Origin: Natrarchaeobius chitinivorans
GTDB taxonomy: Archaea; Halobacteriota; Halobacteria; Halobacteriales; Natrialbaceae
Direction of reading: 5' to 3'
Length of the DNA stretch: 64,000 bases
Assembly: GCF_003841505.1 (NCBI RefSeq)
Contig: NZ_REGA01000009.1
Span: forward strand, 105,194-169,193
In this document: in pieces, positions 61,963 through 64,000 of the stretch
Position numbering within the stretch: the stretch's first letter is position 1
Layout: each line of letters begins with the position of its first letter
Position numbers and translations under genes: made by a program
The notes under the pieces: model-generated
What the model saw: the letters and a program-made list of their open reading frames with translations, nothing else
What the model was told of the DNA's origin: nothing
Database searches by the model: none

Positions 61963-62140
61963 GCGATCGGAAGCCGCGTGACGTGCGATCGGAAGCCGCG
62001 TGACGCCTCGAAACGCGGTCGGAGCCGTTCGTCCGGTCCCTGCCGGGCAGTGCCCACGCAACTGCGACGGGTGGACGTCGAGACACCGACTCACATCAGA
62101 TCGTACCGACCTACCTCAGATCGCACCGACCCGCATCAGA
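61963..62140 (+). repeat. Short direct repeats between eS24 and a histidine kinase gene
   Basis: GCGATCGGAAGCCGCGTGAC at 61963 recurs at 61985 (22-bp period). CATCAGATCGTACCGACC near 62094 recurs as CCTCAGATCGCACCGACC about 20 bp later and partly at 62134. No gene in 61886-62135. Confidence 0.7.
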
Positions 62141-63650
62141 GCGTTTCGATCCCGTGTACCCGGAACTGCGCGCCGTCGCCGTGGTTCGATGCCGAGACGG
62201 TCCAGCCGTGGCGGTCGGCGAGGTCGTGTACGATCGCCATTCCGAGGCCGGTCCCGTGGCCGGCACCCGTCATACCCATCTCGAAGATGTCCTCGAGGAC
62301 CGACTCGTCGATACCGACGCCGTCGTCCTCGACGAGGATCGCGTCGTCGTCGGCGGAGACCGAAACGGTGAGGCGGTCGTTCGGCTGCGTGGCGTGTTCG
62401 ATCGCGTTCCGAAAGAGGTTCTCGAACAGCCGCCGGAGCAGGGACGGATCGGCCTCGACGATCGGGACCTCGCCAACCTCGAGCATCGCGTCGTCGGTTT
62501 CGACGGTTTCCCACGCTTCTTCTACGACGCGTTCGAGAGCGACCGGTCTGGCATCGAGGACGTCGTTGCTTCGGACGAGTGCCAGAATGTCGTCGACGAT
62601 CGTCGCGATTCGGTCGAGCGATCTGTCGATCGACTCCAGTTCCGGTGTCTCCTCGCCGTCGGACGTCTCACGAATGACGGCCAGGTTCCCCTGAGCGACG
62701 TTCAGCGGGTTCCGGATCTCGTGAGAGACGATGCTGGCGAACTGCTCGAGTTGCTCTTTTTGTTCGCTGAGTTCTCGTTCGCGTTCGACCAGGGAGTTTC
62801 TGACCTCGATCGCGTTGAGCGCGTGGCCGATCGTCTCGCCGAGTTCCCCGAGGACGGTTCGCTCCGTCTCGTAGACGACGTGGGAGGGATTCGTCTCGAG
62901 TACGAGGACGCCGTGTAAGGTGTCTTCGTAGATGACCGGAATAGCCACGATAGACGGCGAACTCGAACCGGCCGTGACGGACTCGGACTCGAGCGTTCTG
63001 TCGACGAGTCGTCGCGCAGCCTCGTCTCCGTTGAGCGTCGCTGCGTCTTCGCCCGCCCAGGATTGGATCTCCCCCGTCTCGTGGTCGACGAAGACGAACC
63101 CCGCGGCTCGATAGACGTCGTCGGTCGTCAACTCGTGGCAGATCCGTCTGATCATCTCGTCGCGGACCTGCTCGCGGACGAGCGAGTCGTTGACGTCGCG
63201 GATGACCTCGTTGATCCGGGCCTGCTCGTCGGCTCGGCGTTCGGTGAGCCGCCGGTCGATAGCCGAGTTGATGTGGTAGCTCAACTGGTCGACGACGTCT
63301 TCCCCCTCGATATCCCTGATGTAGGCGGTGACGCCGCTGGTAGTTGCCCTGCGGACGCTGTCTTCGTTGACGACGAACGTATAGATGATAAACGGCAGTT
63401 CGCCGTGTTCGCGACGAACGTACTCGAGCAATCGGAGCCCGCCCATGTAGAGCCGACCGTTTTCGTCGGGAACCTCGTAGGCGCTGACGATGCAGTCGAC
63501 CCGTTCGGATTCGACGACGGCCGTCGCGGCCGGAATGTCCCCCGCCGTAAGAACCTCGAGGTTCAGTCCCGTCCGCTCGATCGCCTCCTCGAACTCCGGT
63601 CGCTCCGGGGAGTCGCTGACGATCAACAGCGTCGGCTTGACTGGTTCCAC
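62136..63650 (-). CDS. Histidine kinase with degenerate receiver and GAF domain
   Basis: 504 residues. Residues 1-130 are receiver-like (PTLLIVSDSPERPEFEEAIE, LPFIIYTFVVNEDSVRRATT), but the acceptor position reads DCIVSAYEVPDENG, with Ala where the phospho-acceptor Asp is expected. Residues about 150-290 are GAF (SPSIVAIPVIYEDTLHGVLVL). HisKA: FASIVSHEIRNPLNVAQGNL. ATPase: NLFRNAIEHATQPND, VEDDGVGIDE and HGTGLGMAIVHDLADRHGW. Soluble. No response regulator is adjacent. Confidence 0.94.
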   Translation of the reverse strand: MEPVKPTLLIVSDSPERPEFEEAIERTGLNLEVLTAGDIPAATAVVESERVDCIVSAYEVPDENGRLYMGGLRLLEYVRREHGELPFIIYTFVVNEDSVRRATTSGVTAYIRDIEGEDVVDQLSYHINSAIDRRLTERRADEQARINEVIRDVNDSLVREQVRDEMIRRICHELTTDDVYRAAGFVFVDHETGEIQSWAGEDAATLNGDEAARRLVDRTLESESVTAGSSSPSIVAIPVIYEDTLHGVLVLETNPSHVVYETERTVLGELGETIGHALNAIEVRNSLVERERELSEQKEQLEQFASIVSHEIRNPLNVAQGNLAVIRETSDGEETPELESIDRSLDRIATIVDDILALVRSNDVLDARPVALERVVEEAWETVETDDAMLEVGEVPIVEADPSLLRRLFENLFRNAIEHATQPNDRLTVSVSADDDAILVEDDGVGIDESVLEDIFEMGMTGAGHGTGLGMAIVHDLADRHGWTVSASNHGDGAQFRVHGIETL

Positions 63651-63742
63651 GATTGCCGTTCGGAGCGGACGGTCTTAATCGATGTGGCGTTTCATCTGTA
63701 ACTGGTGAGTGAAATCAGTTCGCGCCGCATAATTTCGCTCGT

Positions 63743-63788
63743 CAGTCGACGCTTAGAACGATACTAGTGCACTTGCAAGCGTCGACTG
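63743..63788. repeat. 12-bp inverted repeat upstream of the transposase
   Basis: CAGTCGACGCTT (63743-63754) and its exact complement AAGCGTCGACTG (63777-63788) are separated by 22 nt. It sits 35 bp before the IS630-type start and is probably part of the terminal region of that insertion sequence. Confidence 0.7.
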
Positions 63789-63823
63789 CTTAGCTTATCT
63801 CTTCTGAGCACCTCTCTATAGGG

Positions 63824-64000
63824 ATGGGACGGAAAAAGCACATCGTCAACCTCTCTGACAAGGAACGAAGCGAACTTGAGGCGATTATCTCGACGGGTGA
63901 ACATAGAGCAGAGGATATCACCCGCGCACGAATCCTGCTAAAGGCTGACGAGGGGCTCACAGATCCCGCGATCTGTGAGCACCTCGATTGTTCGATCTCT
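63824..64000 (+). CDS. IS630-type transposase, N-terminus only (window end)
   Basis: The first 59 residues are visible, beginning MGRKKHIVNLSDKERSELEA. They match the DNA-binding helix-turn-helix start of IS630/Tc1-mariner transposases (RAEDITRARILLKADEGLTD, PAICEHLDCSIS). The catalytic DDE part lies beyond the window. Base composition is lower in GC than that of the neighbours. Confidence 0.85.
   Translation, partial: MGRKKHIVNLSDKERSELEAIISTGEHRAEDITRARILLKADEGLTDPAICEHLDCSIS

Overview
The window is a high-GC chromosomal segment of a halophilic archaeon (class Halobacteria, probably the Natrialbales group). The grounds are strongly acidic deduced proteins, archaeal information genes (aIF5A, thermosome, eS6, eS24, eS27, a Kae1-Bud32 fusion), TATA-box promoters 25-30 nt before start codons with almost no leaders, and many Halobacteria-only small proteins. 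The genus is not fixed by the sequence. Gene density is high, with short single genes or two- to three-gene operons on both strands and no rRNA or CRISPR array.

Region by region. 1-9.6 kb: a DUF21/CorC membrane protein cut by the window edge, a glutaredoxin-like/redoxin pair, Sua5, a cupin-zinc ribbon protein, a membrane-anchored propeller protein with a 9-residue repeat, a sarcosine-oxidase-like enzyme and a PadR regulator. 9.9-24 kb: eS6 and small conserved haloarchaeal proteins, a TetR regulator beside an isoprenoid-synthase-like protein, MoeA, Hsp20, an ABC1/UbiB kinase, an enolase-superfamily enzyme, the coupled aIF5A-agmatinase operon, an acetamidase/formamidase and a Nif3-family protein. 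24-31 kb: membrane proteins, a glycosyltransferase, an aquaporin-like channel and a large GAF/PAS histidine kinase, with several small mobile or repeat elements and decayed coding fragments between them. 31.6-38 kb is the most accessory-looking part: a two-gene operon of an unrecognised 1140-residue protein and a patatin-like phospholipase, then a lower-GC gene for a secreted AA10 lytic polysaccharide monooxygenase with two chitin-binding modules, probably acquired by transfer. 38-53 kb: a histidine kinase, an aminotransferase, an HTTM-domain protein, two FAD oxidoreductases, a photolyase, membrane proteins, and divergent glnA/lrp. 53-64 kb: the thermosome, an SRAP protein, an MFS transporter, a stand-alone TnpB next to tRNA-Ser(GGA), the eS24-eS27-Kae1/Bud32 operon, a histidine kinase, and the beginning of an IS630-type transposase cut by the window end.

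The most distinctive non-genic feature is a family of about 85-bp palindromic elements (ten sites, two of them partial). Nine of the ten lie at the 3' end of a gene, and in seven the first three bases are the TGA stop codon of that gene. The basal arms are conserved, while the apical stem changes sequence but stays self-complementary, which points to a selected structure. One copy is split by a 99-bp MITE with perfect 15-bp inverted repeats and a 3-bp target duplication. Two other pairs of small inverted-repeat elements (170/241 bp and 112/113 bp) are also present.

How genes work together: translation and tRNA modification genes cluster (eS24, eS27, Kae1-Bud32; aIF5A with agmatinase; Sua5 and Kae1 both serve t6A synthesis although far apart). 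Nitrogen metabolism is represented by glnA with a divergent Lrp regulator. Three histidine kinases lack nearby output genes, and two of them begin with receiver-like domains that have lost the phospho-acceptor aspartate.
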